Shown here: positions 13,727 to 25,735 of the stretch, one piece after another
Layout: each line of letters begins with the position of its first letter
Numbering within the stretch: the first letter of the stretch is position 1
NCBI GenBank assembly: GCA_944548615.1
Contig: OX155957.1
Span: 24,707,031 to 24,771,030, forward strand
Direction: 5' to 3'
From: Micropterix aruncella
Taxonomy: Eukaryota; Arthropoda; Insecta; Lepidoptera; Micropterigidae
Length of the DNA: 64,000 nt
Notes under the pieces: model-generated
Seen by the model: the letters and a program-made list of their open reading frames with translations, nothing else
Told to the model about the DNA's origin: nothing
Database searches by the model: none
Made by a program: the position numbers and the translations under genes

Positions 13727-13926
13727 TATGACATTTCTGATAGAACAATTTTTTCAAAATTTAAATTTTAAAAAAACTGAACATAGAGAAATGGGTTAAT
13801 AATATTTTGCAATATCGTTATAAATGCACTATAACCGACCTTGAAAAACATTATTAATAATGATTTTTAAATGAAAAATATTAATAAGCTTTTAATGAAT
13901 ATGTCTGAACAAATATAATTACTGTA

Positions 13927-15990
13927 TTAATTTTGCCTATTCAGACCGGGACCCTTGCAAGCGCCTAAAATATTTATAAAAGCCAACTCCCAAGATTTAA
14001 CGTCTCTTTCTTTAGCGTTATCGCCAAGGCACTTAATAATTTTTACTTTAAAACAATTATCAAAAGTTAAATTGTGTGCCTTAGCATGCAATGCTATTGG
14101 AAGTTGACTTTCATTGCCTACGCTGGCCCTGTGATTATTTAACCTAATGCTAAGAGGTGTAGTTGTTTCACCAATATAAAATGCATTGCAGGTCTGGCAA
14201 AGTAATTGATATACAATATTTTTTGAAATGCAACTACTACTAAAAGGAACTCTGTAACTGTTGGGAGTGTTAGGACTAGTAAAATAAATGCTTCGATCTA
14301 ATAAAGGACATGTTTTACAACGTGATCGACCACAAGGCTGTAGGCCCAAATTTTTGTTATTACTAAGATAATTTCGATTATTTTTATTAAGTATTGATTT
14401 TAAATTAGGAGGTTTTCGAAATGATAAAATTGGTGGTATATCTAATAAACCTTTGGTTGATGGGTCGTTAGCTATAATAGGGAATAAATCTGCTAAAATA
14501 GGTCGCAGTTTCTCAGTGCCAGGAAAATAAGTAGTACTTAGAAAGATTTTATTTTGATTTAAATTTGACACCAATTTAGGTTTAGGTGAAAATTTTGTTT
14601 CGGAATTTATTATATTTTTATCTAACAAAGAGGCAGGATAATTTCTTTCTATTAGTGATTTTTTAAGATTAGAAAGGTACTTATCTAAATTTTCTTTATT
14701 ATTAATTAAACGGTGTCCGCGAATGGACATTGAATATGGAATTGACTTTTTGGTATGAAACGGATGACAGCTATCGAAATGTAGGTATTGCTCTTTGTTT
14801 GTAGGTTTTATATGAATTGCAGTTTTAATGGTGCCTTCGGATAGAGTTAGATCAACGTCTAAGAATGTAATTTGATTTTCTGATATAGTGTATGTAAAAT
14901 CTAAGGGTCCGAAATTATTTAAATCTGTAAGGAAGTCAGTGAGTGTGTCATGTCCATGTGGCCAAAACAGTATAATATCATCAATAAACCTATACCACAT
15001 TAGTGGTTGTAAATTTTGAGTAAGAAGAAATTTATTTTCTAATAACCCCATGAAAAGATTCGCATAAGAAGGTGCCATTCTAGTTCCCATTGCTGTACCT
15101 TTAATTTGGAGATAAAATTCATCCTCAAAAGAAAAAGCATTCTTAGTGAGAACGAATTCAGCCAACTTACAAAGAAAATTTGTAGAAGGAATTTGGGGGC
15201 TGGGCCTTTGATTAAGGTAATGGGAAATCGCTTCTAAGCCTAAATCATGGGGAATATTAGTATAAAGAGAGACAGCGTCAATTGTAACAAGTAATAAGTT
15301 GTCAGTCTTAGGAATTGTGGTATTTTTTAGAATCTCGATGAAATGGTAACTATCTTTAATGTGTGACTTGAGATTTTTTACAAATGGCTGTAGAAACTAA
15401 TCGACAAAAGCTGAAATTCTTTCTGTGGGTGAGTTATAACTAGCTACTATCGGTCTTCCTGGATTATTAGGTTTATGAATTTTTGGCAATAAGTAAAAAT
15501 TTGGTGTTCTGATAGGGTTAGGAATTAAAGTGTTAACATCTTCATCTGATAATTTTTCAATGGTTTTTTGTTGTTCAATATATTTTTTAATTGTATTAGC
15601 AAAATTTTGATTCGGATCACTATATATTTTTTTATAGGAAGTTTCGTCTCTGAGTTGCCTCAAACCTTCAGCTACATAGTCTGTTTTATTAAGGATGACT
15701 GTAGTTGAACCTTTATCAGCTGGCAAAATGATGATATTGGTATCATTGCTTAGATTGTTAAGAGCTGAAAGTTCATCAGTTGTTAAGTTAGGTGTAGGTT
15801 TGAGGCTGTTTAAAAATGTTGGTTGTGTAACTTTGTTCATTAAAACTGTAATAAATATTTCTACAGGATGATTTTTTGGAAGAGAGGGTGGCTCTTTATT
15901 AGAATATTGTCGAAATTTTGCCAGTGCGTCATGTAATTTACTATTATTACCATTTTTGTCCCTTGAATGCCAAAACTCACGCCATCTCAA
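13927..15990 (-). pseudogene. PLE 2 reverse transcriptase / GIY-YIG endonuclease, one stop codon
   Basis: A single minus-strand frame of 688 codons is interrupted only by one TAG at 15397-15399, after ISAFVD. The upstream part has the N-terminal RT region (ILPADKGSTTVI, FYLLPKIHKP..GRPIV). After the stop come IDAVSLYTNIPHD, the GTAMG..YANLFMG block, RFIDDI, the CGRSRCKTC linker, YIGETTTP and the C-terminal GLNRQN shared with PLE 1. It is longer than PLE 1 and nearly intact. A stop also lies just upstream, at the palindrome junction, so the true N-terminus may be lost. Confidence 0.85.
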
Positions 15991-16027
15991 ATTACGACAA
16001 AATTTTGGTATATCATTTCATGTCCAT

Positions 16028-17071
16028 ATGTTTTGGCCACATGGACATGACACACTCACTGACTTCCTTACAGATTTAAATAATTTCGGACCCTTAGATT
16101 TTACATACACTATATCAGAAAATCAAATTACATTCTTAGACGTTGATCTAACTCTATCCGAAGGCACCATTAAAACTGCAATTCATATAAAACCTACAAA
16201 CAAAGAGCAATACCTACATCTCGATAGCTGTCATCCGTTTCATACCAAAAAGTCAATTCCATATTCAATGTCCATTCGCGGACACCGTTTAATTAATAAT
16301 AAAGAAAATTTAGATAAGTACCTTTCTAATCTTAAAAAATCACTAATAGAAAGAAATTATCCTGCCTCTTTGTTAGATAAAAATATAATAAATTCCGAAA
16401 CAAAATTTTCACCTAAACCTAAATTGGTGTCAAATTTAAATCAAAATAAAATCTTTCTAAGTACTACTTATTTTTTTGGCACTGAGAAACTGCGGCCTAT
16501 TTTAGCAGATTTACTCCCTATTATAGCTAACGACCCATCAACCAAAGGTTTATTAGATATACCACAAATTTTATCATTTCGAAAACCTCCTAATTTAAAA
16601 TCAATACTTAATAAAAATAATCGAAATTATCTTAGTAATAACAAAAATTTGGGCCTACAGCCTTGTGGTCGATCACGTTGTAAAACATGTCCTTTATTAG
16701 ATCGAAGCATTTATTTTACTAGTCCTAACACTCCCAACAGTTACAGAGTTCCTTTTAATAGTAGTTGCATTTCAAAAAATATTGTATATCAATTACTTTG
16801 CCAGACCTGCAATGCATTTTATAATGGTGAAACAACTACACCTCTTAGCATTAGGTTAAATAATCACAGGGCCAGCGTAGGCAATGAAAGTCAACTTCCA
16901 ATAGCATTGCATGCTAAGGCACACAATTTAACTTTTGATAATTGTTTTAAAGTAAAAATTATTAAGTGCCTTGGCGTTAACGCTAAAGAAAGAGACGTTA
17001 AATCTTGGGAGTTGGCTTTTATAAATATTTTAGGCGCTTGCAAGGGTCCCGGTCTGAATAGGCAAAATTAA
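16028..17071 (+). pseudogene. PLE 2 right-hand copy, truncated RT C-terminus plus endonuclease
   Basis: This copy starts at FWPHGHDTLTDFL, just after the catalytic RT motif, and stays open to the stop at 17069-17071. It differs from the left copy by scattered substitutions, for example YNGET instead of YIGET at the GIY-YIG core, which probably inactivates the nuclease. An apparent start upstream at 15956 belongs to the opposite copy read in antisense. Confidence 0.8.
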
Positions 17072-17207
17072 TACAGTAATTATATTTGTTCAGACATATT
17101 CATTAAAAGATTATTAATATTTTTCATTTAAAAATCATTATTAATAATGTTTTTCAAGGTCGGTTATAGTGCATTTATAACGATATTGCAAAATATTATT
17201 AACCCAT

Positions 17208-17502
17208 ACATATCTGCTTAAAATCAACATGTATGCCCATAACGACTTCTTAAAATATTTTGAAAATACATAGCATCGTATCTACCCATTTAATCTAATA
17301 CATATTATTTACCGTTAATTGTTTTGTTGTAAACTGTTATCATATAGTCTATGTTTTTGTAAATTGGTAAGTTTAAAACTATATATTGTATATCATCTCT
17401 TGTCTAAATTGAGTAACTAATTTAAGATTAATTACTGTCATTCCTACACAATTGTATGGTTGTATTGGAAATAAATACCTTTTACTTTTTTACTTTTTTT
17501 AC
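17208..17502. mobile_element. 295-bp insert in the right arm of PLE 2
   Basis: The left arm reads continuously through this point. In the right arm AACCCAT is separated from ATTTCTC by 295 bp ending in AATAAATACC and T-rich triplets, like the 3' end of a retroposed element. The likely target duplication is only 2-3 bp (AT or CAT). No coding is seen. Confidence 0.7.
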
Positions 17503-17569
17503 ATTTCTCTATGTTCAGTTTTTTTTTAAATTTAAATTTTGAAAAAATTGTTCTATCAGAAATGTCATA

Positions 17570-17601
17570 GAGATGAATACGACTAGTGTCGAAATATTCT
17601 C
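17570..17601 (+). ncRNA. Hammerhead-like motif, right arm of PLE 2
   Basis: GAGA at 17570-17573 pairs with TCTC at 17598-17601. Inside are TGAATAC, a hairpin (GAC, TAGT loop, GTC) and GAAA. Relative to PLE 1 both helices keep pairing although their sequence changed. One core position (TGAATA instead of TGACGA) is off consensus. Confidence 0.45.
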
Positions 17602-17866
17602 AGTCATATAATTTCTTCTAAAATAAGTTACTAACATCCATTTCTGTTACAGAAACCATCCTCCTATACTTATTACATCCAAGGGCATACAGTAATTCGG
17701 CTGCTAAGAACATCAAGTAACTAAGAATATCATAAGTTATCAATTGCGGAAACAGGTACTGCTGCCCTACGTATTTAAAGAGGACATTAACTATCGTTTA
17801 AATGTTTCTGGTCCACCAGGACCCCAGATAAGTAACTTTTCATGAATCTAATTTTACATATTATTG

Positions 17867-18071
<205 letters not shown>

Positions 18072-18291
18072 TGATAATTATTCATATCATCAGTCGTAAC
18101 CCTCAATCTCAGGAGATCACTATCAGCTGCCTCTAAATAGTGTACTGTGAACGTGTGCAATATGACTATAAGCGTATAAACTCAATTTCTATACTATTGA
18201 TTATATAGACGGTTGGAGGACTGTTTACACCATTGTCTATACTAGAATTAGTTTGTCTATGTGAACCAGCGGCCAGATTTGTGCGCTCGTC

Positions 18292-19345
18292 ATGGAGTTC
18301 AAATCATGCGTAACCGTAATCTTCGAAGGCGATCAGGTGGTTTGCAATTCCTGTACGGGCTACTTTAATTTTCTGTGTGCTGGATTGACCAAATCGATGT
18401 ATCGCAAAATGACACAAACAACTAAGCAAAACATGGATAAGCCATCACCGCTGTAATATATCATTTACGAAACAAATTCCAAAAAGCGACAAACCAGCAG
18501 CGAAAACAGAGCAACTTTCAGATGCCGCATCTCCTAATCCCGATGCTGATACTTTCATGATTTTCGTCAAACTGGTTTTAGGCTTTGTACACAAAACTGC
18601 GACTCGGCGCGATGCGAATTCGCAACGCAGAAAACTGCGACACGAATTGGTGCTATGCGATTTCGTGCGGCATGGCATCTCCCTTTCACAATTCGGGGGA
18701 CCATTCCTTCGACGATATCAACCGTACTGAACGTATTTTGTAAACTAGGTGGTGACATGGATCGTAAAAAGAAGTTCTCACTTCTGTTATCGCTAAGAAG
18801 ATACAGGAAAAAGAAACAAAGAAGATTTCTTGCAATGTTCCCAAGTTCTTGCAATGCGTCGCGCGAGCTCGTAGATTTTTACGATGCGACGTCGCATCGC
18901 AGTTTTGTGTACAAGCCTTTACTCATGACTCCCTATCAATTCAATATATTATCGAACCGCTACTGAAGAAGATACGTTCACTTCGCCGAGATTTCCATAA
19001 GATGAGGAAAGAAGCTAGGGAATGCTCCTGTAGGGATATTATTGAAGAATCAAAGCAACAAGTCACATTGGTTAAGGAGAAAGTCCAACGCTTCGATGTT
19101 ATGGAAAAAAGAAATAAAAATCCTAAATATTGCGTTTTAGGACCTCAAAACCGGGAATAATACTCGTGATCAGTGGAGTAAAATGAATAACATTGAGATC
19201 GTAGATATACCTGAACATGATGGTGAAAACCGAACTGGCGTCACCTGTAACATTGCAGCAATTCTTGGTACAACAATGCAGCCCAGCGACGTCCAATTCG
19301 CGCATTCACACCTCAGAGCTAAAATACTCCTAAGCCGAAAACAGT
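18292..19345 (+). pseudogene. LINE ORF1 with PHD-like finger, broken
   Basis: A 54-codon frame from ATG 18292 to TAA 18456 has CNSCTGYFNFLCAGLTK, resembling the PHD-type zinc finger at the N-terminus of many insect LINE ORF1 proteins. After a TIR element, a basic coiled-coil-like stretch follows (18960-19160). In another frame comes NNIEIVDIPEHDGEN..CNIAAILGT, the conserved ORF1 core (19180-19300). ORF1 binds element RNA. It is disrupted by frameshifts and by the nested element at 18581-18917. Confidence 0.6.
18581..18917. mobile_element. 337-bp TIR element (PIF/Harbinger-like) nested in LINE ORF1
   Basis: The ends are inverted: GGCTTTGTACACAAAACTGC at the left and GCAGTTTTGTGTACAAGCC at the right. 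TTTA flanks both sides (18577-18580, 18918-18921). A GGC start with TTA-type target sites suggests PIF/Harbinger. No transposase is seen. Confidence 0.65.
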
Positions 19346-19814
19346 GATTTCCAAGCCGTCAAAAATCGATATTAACACGTTGCACGCCAAACTAAAAACC
19401 ATGTTTAGGCCAGTGGGCCGCGGCGGACACCTTGTGACTGCCAGCATATCGGGTCCAGGGGGCCGCGTCGACACTACGTGTCCGCATGTCCTCGATCATT
19501 TCAGAAGCGTGTAGGCGGCCAACGGACAGCGTTTCCACTGATTTTACTAAGGCAAGTGACCCGCGCGGCCCCACAGTACAACCTGACCACTTGGCACAAA
19601 AAAGGAAAGACGGTTGGACATTCTCACAGGCTGAGACGGACACTCGTGTCTGCCATTTGACATCTCGGAAAATAATGAGTAAATCGCTGTTTCCGTAAGT
19701 CACCCATTATTTTTGAGTTAATTGCTGAACATTTTTGCGAAAAAGCACCTCAACGATATTTGGACGATTCTAGATTTATTGGTGCGGCCCCGGGGGAAAG
19801 TATGCTGTCGGACA
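19346..19814. other. Locally GC-richer noncoding stretch
   Basis: No gene is recognised. The segment 19420-19640 is clearly richer in CG than its surroundings but gives no familiar peptide. Confidence 0.4.
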
Positions 19815-20880
19815 CTTAGCCCTTCTTCATCTTCTTCTTAAAGTGCCTCTCCTACAGGAGATTGGCTGTCAGATCTGTGATTTTTTCCCCTGTCTTTGGC
19901 CAAGCGAAATAGTTATTTTACGCTTGAGATGTTTGTCCACTCTCGGATGTTGCGTAGCCAAGACTTTTTCTTCTTCCAGCCCGTCGTTTACCGCAAACTT
20001 TCCCCATAATAATAAGCTAAAGCAGTTGGTATCGCTCAGTTGGTATCGCAGGTGGCCCAGGTACACCACTTTCCTTTGATTAATTATGGGTAAAAGTTCG
20101 CGATCTCTACCGTCAAGTTGGAGTATCCTCACATTGGGAACTCTCTGGATCCAGCTAATGCGGAGCATTCTACGGCAGCATCATATCTCAAATGCTTGGA
20201 GATGCTTCTGGGTGTCAGCTTTCAGGGTCCAAGCTTCTCTCTCATAAGACACAACACGCCACATATAGCAATGGAGAATTTGTATTCGGAGTTTGATGTC
20301 AAGTCTCCGGCCGCATATTACCTTTTCCATTTTCTCAAACGATGCTCGGGCGATTTCAATCCTGGTACGAATTTCTTGTTCGCAGTCCCATTCTTCGTTT
20401 ACTCACGCACGGAGGTATTTGTGCTGCCGGACTCGCTCTAAATCCGAACCTGACAGTTTGATTCTGGGATTTAGGTCTTTGTTCATTGATATGACTAAAA
20501 ATTTGGTCTTCGAGACATTCATGTTTAGCCCTGCATTCTGACTTCATTCATGTACCCTGTCTAATATGAGTTGTAAGTCTTGTTCTGTTAAGGCTAGCTG
20601 AACGGTGTCGCCTGCGTATCTTAGGTTGTTAATAATTTTACCATTTATCTTGACACCAATTTCTAGGTCTTCTAAAGCTTCCGTTATTATGGCTTCAGAG
20701 TATAGGTTGAAGAGCAAGGGCGACATAATGCATCCCTGTCGAACACCGCGGCAAATGTCAACTTGTTCGGTTTCTGAGTTTGGTACTCTTATGATTCCAG
20801 TACAGTGGCCTTTTGTTTCCAGTACAAGGTTCTGATGATTAAGAGGTCTTTGTCATCTAAGCCGAAGCTGGTGCTTCAGA
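19815..20880 (-). pseudogene. RTE-like LINE reverse transcriptase, 3' half, broken
   Basis: On the minus strand the blocks are in order: DDKDLLIIRTLYWKQ near 20850, GVRQGCIMSPLLFNLYSE near 20720, LRYAGDTVQLAL near 20610, and a C-terminal region (RRMLRISWIQRV..YLGHL) to about 20050. The catalytic YADD reads YAGD, which would abolish activity. The frame shifts several times. The 3' end is near 19820 with an (AAG)-rich tail. Confidence 0.75.
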
Positions 20881-20933
20881 ACCTTCTAGAGAATCATCAG
20901 AACCTTCTAGAGAGAGAACCTTCTAGAGAGAGA

Positions 20934-20981
20934 GAGCTCCATCTAAGCCGGCACCAGTTGGTGCCGGCTTAGATGGAGCTC
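20934..20981. repeat. Perfect 23-bp hairpin
   Basis: The arms 20934-20956 and 20959-20981 are exact inverse complements with a 2-nt centre. They sit just upstream of the LINE relic. Upstream, 20870-20930 has repeated CCTTCTAGAGA blocks. The arm shares TAAGCCG with the adjacent LINE sequence, so it probably arose by local inverted copying. Confidence 0.95.
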
Positions 20982-21982
20982 CATGATACCATATCATTGT
21001 ATTGTCATCAGAACTACACACTATTGCCAAGTTTCTTGTTGATACGACTATCAGAAGTGGTTGAAATTAGACTTGCAAGATTTCGTTAATTGATAGATTC
21101 CTACATACAGCGTGTTTGGCAGATAAACCGACACAATTTTTTGGGGGATGGGAGGTCATTTGCTGGCTTTTACACATCGATCCTATGTCCTAAAAGATAC
21201 TTTTTTTATCCGAAATGTTGCGTTTAAGTCGTCATAACTTTTTTGTTTGTGGCAGTAATATCATAAAATAACTTGTATGGTATTCTGCAATACAATGTTA
21301 ATGCATGCGTTGACTGCATTTTTTAAAATCAGGTTCATTATTAGAGTGAGTGTTCAGCCCTGACAAAGAATTGTCTTTTATTTTGATATAACACTGAATA
21401 TTTTCTATGATATGTAGTATGTCATTGGAACGGCTATAAATTACAGAACCTTTTAAAATAAAGCTAAGTGCAAAATACTTGTCAGTTTTTTTTAATAATG
21501 AATCTAAGACTTGCCAATTTTCAAACATTTACAAATTTTAAGGAGTTTGGATGCCCGTTAGTCGTTTTCTTAAAACTGTTTACATAAAGCATTTAATTAT
21601 TTGGAATAAAAAGTGCATTGCAAAATACAACAAAAGTTATTTCGTGCTATTATTATCATAACCAAAAATATAATATTTTTTTTATTTATTTTGTTTATTT
21701 GCTTATTACTAATCAATATTATAGTAAAATCAAGGCATTGTAAAAAAAATTAATAAAGATATCACCGTAACTATACAAATACAATGACACTTATAATACT
21801 AGCTATGTATCATATAAGAATAAATAATTAATAACCTGCAATTTAAACGAGTAAGGGTTGGTGGTAAAAATATCGAAATCTGGCGCCATCGAGTGAATTT
21901 CATTTACGCGCCGCAAAGTACGCGCCAACAAGTTCCACCTCGTAAGGTTAGTGCGCGAGAACGGCTCCGCGAAAAGATGGTG
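20982..21982. other. AT-rich noncoding, includes a probable LINE 3' UTR
   Basis: The part near 21650-21982 is probably the 3' UTR of the minus-strand LINE that follows. The rest holds nothing recognisable. Confidence 0.4.
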
Positions 21983-22445
21983 CTATCGAGCACGAAGATA
22001 ATTATTAGGTACGAAAAGATCCACCTTGGCTAGTAAGCTAGGGTTATCAGTTTTACCACGAATTAGATTGAAAACATAGGACATGGTTACCATTTCTCTT
22101 CTGAGACAGTCAGAATTATAGCCAACTATGCCTGCGATAAATGCAGTCGGATATAAAAATGGATAATATCCATACAAAAATTGAAGTACAAAAATCTCAA
22201 AAAAACACTTCTGTACTTTTTCCAGCATGCGGGTTCCATGCGGATTCCAAATAGCTGCATTCGTTTCCATGCGACTTCTAACAATCGAGTTGTACAACGT
22301 GCGCATAACCCGAATATTATTGAAATATTTGGATTGACGTATCACAAACCCTAGAAGCTTGAAAGAAGTTGTAGATAGTTGCCTAATGTGTTTCTTATAG
22401 TTTAACTTGGGGTCGAAAAAAACTCCCAAGTCGGAAAATAATAAT
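21983..22445 (-). pseudogene. Jockey/CR1-type LINE RT C-terminal fragment
   Basis: The peptide DLGVFFDPKLNYKKHI.. FKLLGFVIRQSKYF.. LYNSIVRSRMETNAAIWNP is the typical thumb/post-RT region of jockey-like LINEs. Upstream of about 22445 the frame stays open but no longer looks LINE-like, which marks the 5' truncation. Confidence 0.7.
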
Positions 22446-23681
22446 AATAAAAAAACGGTGACAATTAGGGCATAGGATCTGTAGGTGAAAGGTAGAAAAT
22501 CACCTCTACAATCCCTCAAAAAAATGTGTCGGTTTTTTTTACCAAACACCCTATACATGTCAAACTAATAAAAATATCTCTCTATATATCTAGTTTGCTG
22601 AACATCATAAATACCATTCACTAATCGCAGGGACGTCTGCTGGGTGTCTACGAGCGTACAAAATATTTTGATAGATATAAAATAAATTCATGTATAGAAT
22701 TTAAAAGGCCGATCTGTCAAAACCACGTGCCAACACTAAAAGCTACAATCGATAGCGATCCACTCGACTTCAGCTGGAAATAAATCGTCGAATCGATTAC
22801 TTTAACCTCGATAAATTTCCCGCCGGCCAGCATGATGGGCGTCGGAAAAATTATGATTTTGCGAAGTGGCCTCTGGCTATCAAAAAAATATAACGCGACG
22901 CGCGGCGACGATGGAAATAAAATACGAGCGGGTAGACAAGCTGTTCAAGATATCTAGCTTCATTCCAGTAGGCAAAATGCTATTCACATCATATTCCAAT
23001 GCATTTTACTTTCCCGGCTTAACAATCAACGAAGGGGGAAAGTATTGTGAACGCGCATTTTTTTTTCGTAATGAAGACGGAAATATCGATCCCCCCCCCC
23101 CCCCCCCACACCATTTCCAGATTGATGTATGTCTGTGTGTCTGCATGTGTATTTGTATGTTTACTATAACAATTTTTTACTTCTTTTTCATAAAACTAAA
23201 CTTTAAAATTTTATATTAAAAAATACGATCATATCAAATTTGCCTTTTCCTTGGAACAGCCTAGTTACATAGATGTGTCGCAAAATCATTGCGTAAAAAA
23301 AATCCTAAATATTTTCTTTAAACAAATAAATATATAAAAATAAAATAAAAACTATCATAAATAGTATGAAAGAGTATTTCCGAGACATGACCCTTAAGGG
23401 ACTCCCGAAATAGTCTTTCCAGGTTCCGATGCAAATAGGAATATCATCAGACTACGTCTGGTCTACAGTATATACCAGAGACGAGGAGGCAGATTACGAG
23501 CAAACGCGTTGTTCGATTTTCTTGAATATCGGCACAAATGTTCTCTGGTCATTAACCCTTCGAAATCCAGCCATTCTGATGCAAAAATCGAAAAACGACG
23601 CCGGGCCTTTGTATTATTAGGTTGGTTTTAATATATACATATATACTAACAATATATCATGAATTCTCTCTTGTTACCTAA
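22446..23681. other. Noncoding stretch with C17 run
   Basis: No gene is recognised. A run of 17 C lies at 23091-23107. An open frame at 22866-23219 has no family motif and runs through the C tract, so it is not called. Confidence 0.4.
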
Positions 23682-24817
23682 TCTATATAATAAAAATGAG
23701 TCGGATTTTATGTATGTTACCTAATAAATCACGAGCGCCTGGCCCGATTTGAACGATTCTTTTTTTGTTTTGTTCGTAATCATTTCGGTGTTGCTATAGG
23801 ATATAAAAAAATTGGAAAATCTCTCGGAAAAGTGAGAAAAATGAGAAAAACCAAAAATTATTTTAGTACCGAGCTTGATCATAGATGGCGTTGTTTGACA
23901 AGAATAAAAATTGGAAAATTCGAAAATCAAGATGGCGGCACGGTGCAAAAACTGACAGTTGACAGTAAGTTGAATTTTACGAACTTTTCATAGCGTTTTC
24001 GTGATTCTGAAGGTAACTCAACTGAATTAACTGAATTTGTGTAATTCGCGAATGTTTTTGCAGGTTTTACAATCATTTTTCACAGTTATACTCTTGCACA
24101 GACGCTCCAATCTCAGCAAGGTGACCGCTCGAGCAAGACGACAAAGAGAGGTTCGACCAACTGAAAGCGATGAGCATCGCCAAGAATTGAATGAAGCGGC
24201 ACGGATCCGTAATGTTGCAGTGCGAAGACGATTGAATATGAGACAAAACACTTACAGAGAGGCATTCTATTATAATCTGGCGATTATGATTGCATGGAAA
24301 TTGGAAAAATGGACCATTTGTGCCAATATTGCAATGCCTTTAAGTACCGCCACGAACCACTCGGTTTGTGTTGCGCAGGAGGTAAAATGAGATTAACGCC
24401 ATTAGTTCCACCACCAGAGAAATTAGGATCGTTGGTGTCTGGAAATGCACCAGATTCTAGGCATTTTCTGCCGTACATACAATATTACAATAACTGTTTC
24501 CAAATGACTTCATTTGGTGCAACACATATTATTCGCGACAATTTTATGCCCAAATCTGAAAAAAAAGAGAAGAAATCAATGGAGAGTCAAACAAAATCGT
24601 ACTGTTTACACACTTTTCTCTTCCATTTCGAACACAACGAGCACAATGAATCCACAAGTGCCAATTAATGAAACTGCTCTTTTGGAAGATAAAAAATTAA
24701 CAATCTTTAAATTTGTAATAATGTCAAACAACTGTCAATGAAAATTACCTAAGTTAACGTCATCTGCTGCCAAACGAACAAATTCGTGGCGAGACGAAGT
24801 TCGTCGGGTTCCGCTAG
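23682..24817 (+). mobile_element. Helitron 1
   Basis: It starts with TC in TCTATATAATAAAAATGAGT after an A. It ends with a small hairpin (GACGAA/TTCGTC, 24793-24805) 12 nt before a terminal CTAG at 24814-24817, followed by T. These are the expected Helitron termini and A/T insertion site. It is 1136 bp and carries a short, broken piece of the Helitron protein. Confidence 0.8.
24037..24668 (+). pseudogene. Helitron protein, N-terminal region fragment
   Basis: A basic repeat region (RQREVRPTESDEHRQ..RRRLNMRQNTYREA) is followed, after a frameshift, by MDHLCQYCNAFKYRHEP..CCAGGKM..SRHFLPYIQYYNNCFQMTSFG. This is the conserved zinc-finger region found upstream of the Rep domain in animal Helitrons. 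The Rep and helicase domains are absent, so the element depended on another copy. Confidence 0.7.
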
Positions 24818-25189
24818 TCTTATATAATAAAAATGAGTCGGGTTTTATGTATGTTACCTAATAACTCACGATCGGCTAACCCGATTTGGATGATTCTTTT
24901 TTTGTTTTGTTCATAATCACTTCGGTCTTACTATAGGCAATAAAATATCCGGAAAATCTCTCGGAAAAGTGAGAAAAATGTGAAAAACCGAAAATTATTT
25001 TAGTACTAAGCTTGATCATAGATGGCGTTGCTTGACAAGAATAAAAATTCGAAAATCAAGATGGCGGTACAGTTAACATTTGACAGTTGAGTTGAATTTT
25101 ACGATTTCTTGATAGCGTTTTCGTGATTCTGAAGGTAAATCAACTGAATTAAATGAATTTGTGTAACTCGTGAAGAGAGGTTCGAGCAA

Positions 25190-25575
25190 CTGAAAGCGAT
25201 GAGCGTCGCCAAAAATTGAATAAAGCGGCACGGATCCGTAATGTTGCAGTGCGAAGACGATTGAATTTGCTACAAAACACATACAGAGAGGCAATCTATT
25301 ATGACCTAACGAAACAATACAGCGATTATAAATGCATGCAAATTGGAGAAATGGACCATTTGTGCCAATATTGCAATGCATTGAAGTACCGCCACGAACC
25401 ACTCGCTTTGTGTTGCGCAGGGGGTAAAATGAGATTGACACCATTGGTTCCATTAGGATCGTTCGTGTCTGGAAATGCACCAGATTCTAAGCATTTTATG
25501 TCTAACATTCTCTGTCAAACAAAATTGTACTTTTTACACACTTTTCTCCTCCATTTAAGACACAACGAGCACTAG
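25190..25575 (+). pseudogene. Helitron protein N-terminal fragment in Helitron 2
   Basis: The same region as in Helitron 1, here with the basic part and the CQYCNALKYRHEP..CCAGGKM finger in one frame. It includes the segment DLTKQYSDYKCM that Helitron 1 lost. It is truncated before Rep. Confidence 0.65.
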
Positions 25576-25735
25576 CAATCCACAAATGGCAATTGATGAA
25601 ACTGCTCTTTTGGTGAGACAAAAAATAAACAATCAGACTGCTTTCAATGAAGAATTTAAACAAACAATGCAAATTTCAAACAACTGTCGATGAAAATTAC
25701 CTATGGTAACGCCATCTGCTGCTAAGCGAACAAAT

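Noticed and set aside
15956..16030. N-terminal extension of the plus-strand PLE 2 frame
   Set aside because: It is antisense sequence of the opposite PLE copy across the palindrome junction.
22866..23219. 117-codon frame through the C17 run
   Set aside because: The proline string comes from the homopolymer; no conserved motif on either side.
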